In this document: piece after piece, positions 32,455 to 39,073 of the stretch | How positions within the stretch are numbered: the stretch's first letter is position 1 | How the letters are laid out: the number at the start of each line of letters is the position of its first letter | Source of the DNA: Bacteroidota bacterium | Lineage (GTDB): Bacteria > Bacteroidota > Bacteroidia > Chitinophagales > LD1 | Length of the DNA: 39,073 bases | Direction: 5' to 3' | Assembly (NCBI GenBank): GCA_947478005.1 | Contig: CANJVG010000018.1 | Coordinates: 1 to 39,073, forward strand | Translations under genes and position numbers: made by a program | The notes under the pieces: generated by a model | Told to the model about the DNA's origin: nothing | What the model saw: only the letters and a program-made list of their open reading frames with translations | Databases searched by the model: none

Positions 32455-33249
32455 ATGAATGAGCAAATAGAAAAAATAAGAAAAACGATTGAACCCTTAA
32501 GACAGCAGATAATTAATCACAAAGTCTATTCATCTATCAAAGATATAGACGATTTAAAGCTGTTTATGCAATATCATGTTTATGCTGTTTGGGACTTTAT
32601 GTCCTTACTCAAAACCCTGCAAAACAACTTAACCTGCACCAGCGTTCCGTGGTTTCCCTATGGCTCGGCCGACACTCGATACCTTATTAACGAAATTGTT
32701 GTTGGTGAAGAATCTGACCTTGACCTGCAGGGTGTTAGAATGAGCCATTTCGAATTATATCTCGATGCTATGAAACAATGCGGGGCAGCCACCACTGCCA
32801 TTGAAACTTTTACAGAGGTATTAAAAAGCACGGGTAACTTTAACGCAGCTTATGCAGCTTCCGAAACCCCGAAAGAGGCCAAAGACTTTGTAGAATTTAC
32901 GTTTGGCATTATTGGCAGCGGTAAAGATTATCTGCAGTCAGCAATTTTTACGTTTGGTCGCGAGGACCTGATACCCGGCATGTTTATTTCCATCGTAAAC
33001 GATATGCACCAGAATTTTCCCGACAGTGTTTCGGTTTTCAAATACTATCTCGAACGCCATATAGAGGTTGATGGAGACCATCATAGCCATCTTGCGTTGC
33101 AAATGACATCTAACCTTTGTGGAACCAATGCCGAATGTTGGGAAGAAGCTGAAAAAGCCACTATCGACAGTTTACAAAAACGCATTGACCTCTGGGACGG
33201 AGCCTACAGACAAATAATGAAGAGAACAACCACTACTGCGGTGGAATAA
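32455..33249 (+). CDS. DUF3050 protein, heme-oxygenase-like fold
   Basis: A 264-residue protein matching the DUF3050 family: QYHVYAVWDFMSLLKTLQ (about 39-56), an INEIVVGEESD segment, SHFELYLDAM, and HIEVDGDHHSHLA near residue 205. The conserved His and Glu/Asp residues in these helices fit the heme-oxygenase-like diiron fold, so an oxidase or oxygenase role is possible but the reaction is unknown. It begins 199 bp after the BLUF gene on the same strand; the gap shows no convincing gene or operator. The last codons (RTTTTAVE) overlap a coiled-coil remnant in another frame. Confidence 0.85.
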   Translation: MNEQIEKIRKTIEPLRQQIINHKVYSSIKDIDDLKLFMQYHVYAVWDFMSLLKTLQNNLTCTSVPWFPYGSADTRYLINEIVVGEESDLDLQGVRMSHFELYLDAMKQCGAATTAIETFTEVLKSTGNFNAAYAASETPKEAKDFVEFTFGIIGSGKDYLQSAIFTFGREDLIPGMFISIVNDMHQNFPDSVSVFKYYLERHIEVDGDHHSHLALQMTSNLCGTNAECWEEAEKATIDSLQKRIDLWDGAYRQIMKRTTTTAVE

Positions 33250-33693
33250 CCAAGTGGTGCGGACACTGAACCAAGTGGTGCAAAACAGGCAGATTGACGA
33301 ATTGAAGCGGAAATAATAAATACACGGGATGGTGTAGCCCGGCAACTCTCTGTCAAATAAATTATATAACCCCAAATCGGCAGCGGTCTGCCCTACCCCA
33401 TTTTTGCACCATCAAAGTTTTTGATAAACTTTCTTTAAACAAAAGCAGAAGGGTATCTGACGTGAGTCGAACCGCACACGACATGAGACGGACCGCTCAC
33501 GACAAATGCGGCAACAAATACCCACTGACTCCCTCCCCGTTTGAGACGGGATGAAACAAAAGGGAGAACCGCTAAGCAATGAACAGCCGGTTAGGCTTTT
33601 GGATTCCTGCATAGCCCCTTTAGGGCAGGGTTGCGGGGCAGCTGTTCATCATCAAATCATCAAATTAACAAATCATCAAATCCTAATAAAACC
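33248..33693 (+). other. Mostly empty gap with a short coiled-coil C-terminal remnant
   Basis: Directly after the DUF3050 stop, in a different frame, 33248-33316 reads NQVVRTLNQVVQNRQIDELK followed by RK and a stop. This resembles the coiled-coil end of tail-fibre-type surface proteins and may be a remnant. The rest of the gap up to 33693 shows no gene, operator or clear hairpin; the minus-strand open frame at 33412-33612 is Cys/Arg-rich and unconvincing. Confidence 0.35.
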
Positions 33694-34434
33694 ATGAAAA
33701 ATCCCTACATCGATTTCGGAGCGCAACTCAAAACCTCGCTCGACTACGTTATTGCCAATCTGCCGGTTAGTCCGACCTTCGAGGACCTGAACCAGCAGTT
33801 GGTAGATTCTATTTATATCATCAATCCATCGGAGGGCGGCCCCTTGAACCTGGTGGTATCTATACTCAAGACGGTGCTGCCGAATGTGTATAATGGGTAT
33901 GTGAGCGGGAGGTCCGATGTCGGAAGTCGGATGTCGGATGGAATACAACAGCCGTCTTCAAACCCCGGACATCGGACATCCAACACCCGACAACTCTCCT
34001 CAAGCAACACACAATAATCTACTGAACAACAATACTTTATAAGCAAAATAACAGAATCTGTTTTAATCGTTTCGCCCTTGCAGATAGGGGAGTACCTGAG
34101 CCGATTGGAGGAGGAGGTAGTGCAGTCGGGGCTAAACTTTGAGCAGCAGACTCCCCTGCTTTTGGCCCTGGCTTTGGGCAAGGCGAGTAATGAGTATTGG
34201 CTGAATCAGATTACGGTATTTGCCGCCTGGGGGCCCTATCTGAATGCTGAATCATTTATCAACTATGCCAATTTGCCACATTGGGTCAGCTCGACTATGT
34301 TCGGTTCGCTGCTGGCCTACGGCCTCGTAAAACCGCCTCATATTGGCTTTGCCGATATGTTTGTGAGCACAGTCGCTGCCACGGGTGTGGTGGCGGGGAA
34401 GGTGGTTTTCAATTGGATGGGGGCTGTCAATTGA
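33694..34434 (+). pseudogene. Gene split by a palindromic insert with an in-frame stop
   Basis: Two open stretches in the same frame, 33694-34017 (MKNPYIDFGAQLKTSLDYVI...) and from 34018 onward (TEQQYFISKITESVLIVSPL, EYLSRLEEEVVQSGLNF...), are separated only by the TAA at 34015. Joined they would give about 246 residues. The residues around the break (GRSDVGSRMSDGIQQPSSN and onward) are low-quality and are coded by an inverted repeat (33911-33993), which looks inserted. The second part is hydrophobic at its end (STMFGSLLAYGLV, STVAATGVVAGKVVFNW) and may be membrane-associated. No start codon better than TTG 34078 exists for the second part. Family unknown. Confidence 0.6.
33911..33993. repeat. 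Imperfect inverted repeat inserted in a coding region
   Basis: GGTCCGATGTCGGAAGTCGG (33911 onward) is partly complementary to the CCCCGGACATCGGACATCCA stretch (33963 onward), with a short spacer. GTCGGATGTCGGATG is itself a direct repeat. Similar short palindromic elements occur scattered in Bacteroidota genomes, as far as I recall. Confidence 0.55.
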
Positions 34435-34594
34435 GAAATTAATAATGAAGAGCCGTGGAGCAGCTACGCAGACCCTACCTAAAGTGAGCTTCCCTTGAAA
34501 AGGTGGTGAGAGAACCGGGCATTATGGAAAGCCCCATCAGGAAAGCGCAAAAGCGATATTCAAGGTTCTGCGAAACTGAAAAAAGAGACGCTAA

Positions 34595-34743
34595 ATCATA
34601 GACGAAGTAATTCCCGAACCTGTACATGGCGATGTCGAGCTAATAGAAGAGTTCCGCTACCTGTTTTTATAGATATACAATTCATGCACCACCGCATTGT
34701 AAAAATACTGAATAAGTACCGCAAAAAGAAAAAGAAAGGATGA
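34595..34743 (+). pseudogene. Possible frameshifted gene remnant
   Basis: One frame reads IDEVIPEPVHGDVELIEEFR followed by YLFL and a stop at 34670-34672. The next frame continues smoothly with IDIQFMHHRIVKILNKYRKK and a stop at 34741. Together they look like the end of a protein broken by a frameshift. The rest of 34435-34832 shows no other coding sign. Family unknown. Confidence 0.3.
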
Positions 34744-34832
34744 GGCATATGGTCTAAAGAGCTTGTATTACTATTGGTAAAATAAATTTACTTCGCATCT
34801 GGTTGCCCCTTTAAGTGCACCTTCCCCAACCA

Positions 34833-35222
34833 ATGAAACAAAACATAGCACAACTGGCTTTAGTGGTAGATGATTACGACCAAGCCATTGAGTTTTATAC
34901 ACAAAAACTGCATTTCGATTTACTCGAAGACACCGTTTTGAGTGAAACCAAAAGATGGGTAAGAGTGGCACCTAAAGGCTCGACAGGTTGTGGTTTATTA
35001 TTAGCCAAAGCCGCCAACGATGAGCAACAAAGCCGCGTAGGTAACCAAACCGGTGGCCGTGTCTTTTTGTTTCTGCACACCGACAATTTTCAGCGCGATT
35101 ATCAGAATCTGTTGGATAAGGGCATTACAATTGTTCGTGAACCCGTAAAAGAAACATGGGGAATGGTGGCCGTTTTTACCGACCTTTATGGCAATTTGTG
35201 GGATTTAATTGAGGCGGTTTAG
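34833..35222 (+). CDS. VOC-family (glyoxalase/bleomycin-resistance-like) protein
   Basis: A 129-residue single VOC domain. The ATG at 34833 is preferred to the in-frame GTG at 34815 because AQLALVVDDYDQAIEFYTQK is the usual first beta-alpha unit. The second half has VFLFLHTDNFQRDYQNLLDK, then VAVFTDLYGNLWDLIE, the common metal-site strand and ending. Substrates vary widely in this family and cannot be inferred. It is a single gene with unrelated neighbours. Confidence 0.88.
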   Translation: MKQNIAQLALVVDDYDQAIEFYTQKLHFDLLEDTVLSETKRWVRVAPKGSTGCGLLLAKAANDEQQSRVGNQTGGRVFLFLHTDNFQRDYQNLLDKGITIVREPVKETWGMVAVFTDLYGNLWDLIEAV

Positions 35223-35297
35223 TAGCTGGACTATTTTGGCTCCATGATCATCAGTAAGGCGCTTGTTCGCTAAAACCGACCTGCTAAAACAACACTA

Positions 35298-35579
35298 TCA
35301 ATTCAGTTGTTTATGCCTTAGCGGCTCACATTCTTTCAGCATTGGCTCTATTTTTTTGCAACGTTCTTTAAACACCTTCACGTCTTTGCTCACTGGCACA
35401 AACAGGGCATCAACCTTGGCTATAGTAGCTGCGACCTGTTTCTTTTTTTTAGGGTCATTAAGAGTAGTAAGCAGTTCATCAAATTTTTTCACCAGTTCAC
35501 TCTTTGTGGCAGGGGCTTTTCCCTTTTTCAATTTCACTTGGTGTTCTATAAAGTGGCTTAGTGTGCTATATCGTTCCAC
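35298..35579 (-). CDS. Hypothetical small Lys-rich protein
   Basis: A 93-residue basic, helical protein (KLKKGKAPATKSELVKKFDE, then DPKKKKQVAATIAKVDALFV, ending RCKKIEPMLKECEPLRHKQL). It has no signal peptide and I recognise no family. The composition and regular helix pattern favour this strand over the opposite open frame, which is rich in Ser/Phe/Leu. It lies 56 bp downstream of the thioesterase-like gene on the same strand and may share its transcript. Confidence 0.5.
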   Translation of the reverse strand: MERYSTLSHFIEHQVKLKKGKAPATKSELVKKFDELLTTLNDPKKKKQVAATIAKVDALFVPVSKDVKVFKERCKKIEPMLKECEPLRHKQLN

Positions 35580-35635
35580 TTAGGCCGGAACATCCAATAT
35601 TGGTTAGTCAGAATATACCCGCCCGGAAACCTAGC

Positions 35636-36145
35636 TTACTTGGAGGAAATAGAATTAACCCATCCCTGCATCTTTTCGGGAATAGCAGGCGATTCCCTTG
35701 TTACTCCTAACGCTTTAAAAACTTCATTGGGTTTTAAATGCCCCTGCGGGCTTCGCACCAAGCCTTCTATATAGGTATGGGCACAAACTTTACCTTTTAC
35801 ATAAAAAACATGCTCGAGATAAAATCGGTGGTCGTTCCAATACAATAGGCGGGTGATTAAAGATACACGGTCGAAAGCTTTAATTGATTTACGATAAGTG
35901 ATGGTTTCGGCCGTGGTTACCGGCACCCAAGCTTTCTTTAGAGCCACTGTTCTGAATTCTGAATTGAACAGGAAATTCCAGCGCGCCAAACCCATATAAA
36001 GCGAGTAGGTTTGCGTAAACAGCCGCGTGAAATCAGTGTCGATAAGCGGCAGGGCTATAAACTGTAGCTCAAAATTATCAAGCAAAGCCTTTTTGCGGGT
36101 AAGCAGGCTTTTGAGGAGAACAAAAGCAAAGCGGAGTCGATACAT
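35636..36145 (-). CDS. Hotdog-fold thioesterase-like protein
   Basis: A 169-residue protein with the pattern of the 4HBT_2/THEM6-like thioesterase group: an N-terminal hydrophobic stretch, LPLIDTDFTRLFTQTYSLYM (aligned with the usual D-x-x-x-H-x-N-N region), ETITYRKSIKAFDRVSLITR, YLEHVFYVKGKVCAHTYIEG and a final LGV segment. The usual catalytic Asp is plausible in the IDTD segment, but the following His/Asn positions are changed, so activity is uncertain. Probable role in acyl-CoA hydrolysis by family only. Confidence 0.75.
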   Translation of the reverse strand: MYRLRFAFVLLKSLLTRKKALLDNFELQFIALPLIDTDFTRLFTQTYSLYMGLARWNFLFNSEFRTVALKKAWVPVTTAETITYRKSIKAFDRVSLITRLLYWNDHRFYLEHVFYVKGKVCAHTYIEGLVRSPQGHLKPNEVFKALGVTRESPAIPEKMQGWVNSISSK

Positions 36146-36360
36146 ACTTGGTTGAATACTTTAGAATGCAAAATAGATTTTATCTTGTCAGCCACAAGTG
36201 TCGGGCTTTCTTTGGCTAATCGAAGGAGGGTCTGTCATCATTCCTCCAAACGTTTTAACCCATTCATCCCACGGTTCAATGAATAAAACAAACGAGTAAA
36301 TGAACGTAGTTTGCGCAGGCTCTAAGATGTTTGTTCATTTGCCCTGCAATCAATAATCGT

Positions 36361-37479
36361 ATGAACAAGAAAATATTTTTCGCCTCCTCCATCGCTACCA
36401 TGATTCTGTTGCTTTTTGTTTTCGCTTCCTGCAACAAAACAAAAACCGTCAAGCCCGAGCGAAAATCCATTACAGAAGCTGTGTATGCCTCCGGTTTTTT
36501 GGTGCCGAAAAACGAGTATAAAGTGTTTGCTATGAGCGATGGCTATATCGTTTCTAAATTTAAAGAAGCGGGAGATGAGGTTAAGAAAGGGGAAGCTATT
36601 TTTCAAATTCAAAATGATGCCAGTGCAGCAAAGCTAGGGGCAAGTTCGTCTACGCTTGAACTGGCTAAGAAGAATGCTGATGAAAACTCACCGGTGCTGA
36701 TGGATTTGAAAAACAAAATACGCAGTGCCGAAGCGCGCTACAAAAACGATTCGTTGAACTACCAGCGCTATAAAAATATGTTCGAAGCCAATGCTGTCAC
36801 CAAAGCACAGTTCGACCAGATAGCCGTAGCTTATGAAGTTTCGGGCAACGAGTTAAAATCAGCGAAGGAAATTTTGCAACGCACCAAAGATCAGCTGAGT
36901 GTGGATGTGCGCAATGCGCAAAGCGGTTTAGCAGCTTCCGGTCTTGACGCCTCCAATTATTTCATAAAAAGTATGATAGATGGGGTGGTGTATGATGAAA
37001 CAAAAGAGCTGGGCGAGGCTGTTCGTAGAAATGATTTAGTGGCTTTGGTTGGTGAAAAAGGCAATAAAATTTTGCAACTCTCTGTTGATCAAAGCGACAT
37101 TGTAAAGGTACAGTTAGGGCAAGTAGTAGTGGTGAAGATGGACGTAACCGGGAATAAGACTTTCAATGCAAAGGTGTCGAAAATATATCCGAACATGAAT
37201 CAAAACGACCAGAGCTTCAAAGTAGAGGCAGAGTTTGTAGAGAACTATGATTTTAATTTTGTTCATGCCAGCGTAGAAGCCAATATCATCATTAATAAAA
37301 AGGATAACGCCCTGGTAATTCCAATGTCGATGTTGCAGGCTAATGATGAAGTGGAAATTAAAAGTGTGGGTATTAACAAGAAGGTTAAAATTAAAAGGGG
37401 ACTGGAGAATCTGGAGTTTGTAGAGGTGGTAGAAGGAATAGCTGAAACAGATGAAGTGGTTTTGCCGAAAGTAAAATAA
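36361..37479 (+). CDS. HlyD/MacA-like periplasmic adaptor lipoprotein
   Basis: A 372-residue adaptor. The ATG at 36361 begins a lipoprotein signal (ATMILLLFVFASCNKT, lipobox FASC). Then follow a biotinyl-lipoyl half (SDGYIVSKFKEAGDEVKKGE), a long coiled coil (about 95-190), the second half (YFIKSMIDGVVYDETKELGE), and beta-barrel and membrane-proximal domains (VVVKMDVTGNKTFNAKV, NALVIPMSML). It pairs with the permease 57 bp downstream and the ATPase after it, forming a MacAB-like ABC export system across the periplasm. No outer-membrane TolC-like gene is in the window. The substrate is unknown. Confidence 0.92.
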   Translation: MNKKIFFASSIATMILLLFVFASCNKTKTVKPERKSITEAVYASGFLVPKNEYKVFAMSDGYIVSKFKEAGDEVKKGEAIFQIQNDASAAKLGASSSTLELAKKNADENSPVLMDLKNKIRSAEARYKNDSLNYQRYKNMFEANAVTKAQFDQIAVAYEVSGNELKSAKEILQRTKDQLSVDVRNAQSGLAASGLDASNYFIKSMIDGVVYDETKELGEAVRRNDLVALVGEKGNKILQLSVDQSDIVKVQLGQVVVVKMDVTGNKTFNAKVSKIYPNMNQNDQSFKVEAEFVENYDFNFVHASVEANIIINKKDNALVIPMSMLQANDEVEIKSVGINKKVKIKRGLENLEFVEVVEGIAETDEVVLPKVK

Positions 37480-37536
37480 GGTAGGTTGGAATTGGATTTA
37501 AATCATACTGCTAAAATCTAAAATCACAAAACTCTG

Positions 37537-38796
37537 ATGTTTGGTTCTGTAAATTTTCAAATAGCGAAGACACATTTACTGTCGAAGCCTAAGCAAACGC
37601 TTATTGCCATGCTGGGTGTTACCTTCGGCATCGGCATGTATATTCTCATGATTAGTTTCATGCAGGGGTTCAATGAGTTTTTGGAAGACACACTGCTATC
37701 ATCTACGCCTGATGTTCGCTTATTCAACGACATTAAAACTGATTATTCGCATTCAATTCTTGATGAAGTGTTCGACACTTCTAAAGTGATAAATGTAGTC
37801 TATCACCCAAAGCCTAAGGACATTAATCCCAATCTTAGAAACTCGCAGCGTATTATCGATGATTTAAAAAAAGATGAACGTGTAATTGCGGTAAGCCCGC
37901 AGCTTTCTACCCAGGTGTTCTATGTAAGTGGTCCGGTTCAGATAAACGGTTCCCTGACGGGTGTAAGCATCCTGGAAGAATCGAGACTCACCGGTTTGTC
38001 CGAAAAAATGAAGACGGGTAAAATTGAAAACCTGTTGACCATTGATAACGGTATTTTGATGGGGCACGGCCTCGCCAACAAGCTAAATGTAAAGGTAGGC
38101 GATATCGTTACCTTGGCAACGCCTAAAGGTACAGCTATGCGCTTTCGGGTAGTGGGTACATTTCAATTCGGAATCGGCTCGCTCGATAATATCAAGAGCT
38201 ATGTCAATGTTTCAAAAGTGCAGCAGTTATTGGGTAAAGACAACCAATACATTACCGACATCAGCATGAAGTTGAAAAACTATGATGATGCAACAATTGT
38301 TGCCAAAGAATTTGCGGGCCGATATGGCTATACGGCCGATGATTGGAAGACCGCTAACGCCAGCGCCATGGTGTCTATTCTTATTCGCAATGTGATGACC
38401 TTTGTAGTTTCTTTTACGCTGCTGGTAGTAGCAGGTTTTGGTATCTATAACATTATGAGCATGACTATTCAGAACAAGCTGAAGGACATTGCCATTCTGA
38501 AAGCGCAGGGCTTTTCAGGCTCCGATATTCGTCAGATATTTTTGACAGAATCGGTCACCATAGGGGTTTGTGGTGCTGTAATGGGATTGTTGCTTGGCTT
38601 TTTGATGAGTTCAGGGGTCTACAGCTTGCCATTTCCTAAAAATGATTTTATAAGCATTACTCATTTTCCGGTTACTTTCCACTGGTATCATTATGCATTT
38701 GGTGTTTGGTTTGGAATTGTCACCACGCTGTTTGCGGGATTAATGCCGAGTATAAAGGCGGGAAAGATTGACCCTGTGGCGATTTTACGAGGATAA
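37537..38796 (+). CDS. MacB/LolE-like ABC transporter permease
   Basis: A 419-residue permease with a first transmembrane helix at about 22-44 (TLIAMLGVTFGIGMYILMIS), a large periplasmic MacB-type core (about 50-270, with VIAVSPQLSTQVFYVSG and ILMGHGLANKLNVKVGD), and a FtsX-type block of three helices at about 283-309 (TFVVSFTLLVVAGFGIYNIM), 338-360 and 385-408, ending with IKAGKIDPVAILRG. The ending and the coupling segment LKDIAILKAQGFSGSDIRQI are typical of this family. It is in an operon with the adaptor and the ATPase gene that begins 30 bp later. Confidence 0.93.
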   Translation: MFGSVNFQIAKTHLLSKPKQTLIAMLGVTFGIGMYILMISFMQGFNEFLEDTLLSSTPDVRLFNDIKTDYSHSILDEVFDTSKVINVVYHPKPKDINPNLRNSQRIIDDLKKDERVIAVSPQLSTQVFYVSGPVQINGSLTGVSILEESRLTGLSEKMKTGKIENLLTIDNGILMGHGLANKLNVKVGDIVTLATPKGTAMRFRVVGTFQFGIGSLDNIKSYVNVSKVQQLLGKDNQYITDISMKLKNYDDATIVAKEFAGRYGYTADDWKTANASAMVSILIRNVMTFVVSFTLLVVAGFGIYNIMSMTIQNKLKDIAILKAQGFSGSDIRQIFLTESVTIGVCGAVMGLLLGFLMSSGVYSLPFPKNDFISITHFPVTFHWYHYAFGVWFGIVTTLFAGLMPSIKAGKIDPVAILRG

Positions 38797-38826
38797 GCTT
38801 ACAAACTGCAACTGAATACATATACA

Positions 38827-39073
38827 ATGGAGACTGTTCTAAAAACAATTAAGCTCAATAAATACTTCCACGACCCCGAGGAGTTCAGGGTATTGAAGGA
38901 TGTTTCTTTTGAAGTTGGCAAAGGGGAGTTTGTTTCCATTGTGGGCAAATCGGGCTGTGGTAAATCAACGTTATTGTATTTGATTTCAACACTTGATACC
39001 GACTACCATGGAGAAATTTTCATCAATCAGAAGTCGGTAACCGGCTTATCTCAAAATGAACTTGCACGATTTA
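38827..39073 (+). CDS. ABC transporter ATP-binding protein (5' part, cut by window end)
   Basis: The ATG at 38827 opens a frame of 82 codons to the window end. It begins [20 protein letters not shown] and has the Walker A motif [13 protein letters not shown], followed by [20 protein letters not shown], as in MacB/LolD-type ATPases. Signature and Walker B motifs lie beyond the window. It is the third gene of the exporter operon. Confidence 0.93.
   Translation, partial: METVLKTIKLNKYFHDPEEFRVLKDVSFEVGKGEFVSIVGKSGCGKSTLLYLISTLDTDYHGEIFINQKSVTGLSQNELARF

Overview
The window reads as a chromosomal segment of a Bacteroidota bacterium, plausibly of the Chitinophagia/Sphingobacteriia side. The signs are -7 boxes of the TAnnTTTG type, no Shine-Dalgarno dependence, a type IX secretion C-terminal sorting domain, many short lipoproteins, collagen-like and tail-fibre-like surface proteins, and hybrid histidine kinases with CheR. 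The exact taxon cannot be told from the sequence.

Layout. 1-3.1 kb: the start of a secreted surface protein (minus strand) and three tandem paralogous lipoproteins. 3.1-3.7 kb: a truncated IS6-type transposase and a tRNA-Leu 3' fragment with its terminator, which looks like an old integration site. 3.9-5.1 kb: small hypothetical genes. 5.2-22 kb: a dense signalling region with a PAS histidine kinase, a CHASE3-GAF hybrid kinase with three receivers, a CheR methyltransferase, a second PAS kinase with a degenerate receiver, a single-domain response regulator, an H-NOX nitric oxide sensor with its kinase, a stand-alone PAS protein, two small paralogous XRE regulators, and a PAS kinase with a LuxR-type response regulator. 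At least three broken two-component fragments lie between them. 22.3-22.6 kb: a non-coding 21-bp tandem array. 23-30 kb: a 1636-residue collagen-like/tail-fibre-like protein and a T9SS cargo protein. 30.4-31.8 kb: two single-gene cassettes (DUF1648 membrane protein, truncated globin) separated by attC-like repeats. 31.8-36.1 kb: a BLUF photoreceptor, a DUF3050 protein, an interrupted gene, a VOC protein and a thioesterase-like protein. 36.3-39.1 kb: a MacA/MacB-like ABC exporter cut by the window end.

The most notable signal is not a gene. A 24-bp palindrome (arms AAAATGAG and CTCATTTT or CCTATTTT around an ACATGT-like core) occurs about 13 times, almost always upstream of a gene. In ten of the promoters its centre lies 33-35 bp (nearly always exactly 34) from the centre of a recognisable or weak -7 box, i.e. 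near -41. The targets are lipoproteins, sensor kinases, a PAS protein, both XRE regulators, the DUF1648 cassette and, less clearly, the collagen-like protein. At four of the palindromes the minus strand also carries a predicted RNA of roughly 55-65 nt with a sequence-variable 5' hairpin and a near-identical terminator hairpin. One palindrome (18640-18663) serves an XRE gene and a small RNA symmetrically. I read this as one regulon, with the two XRE proteins as the best local candidates for its regulator; that link is inference.

Functionally the region joins gas and light sensing (H-NOX, truncated globin, BLUF, PAS) to two-component signalling and to adhesive surface proteins, which suggests control of attachment or biofilm behaviour. 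All coordinates and distances were counted by hand.
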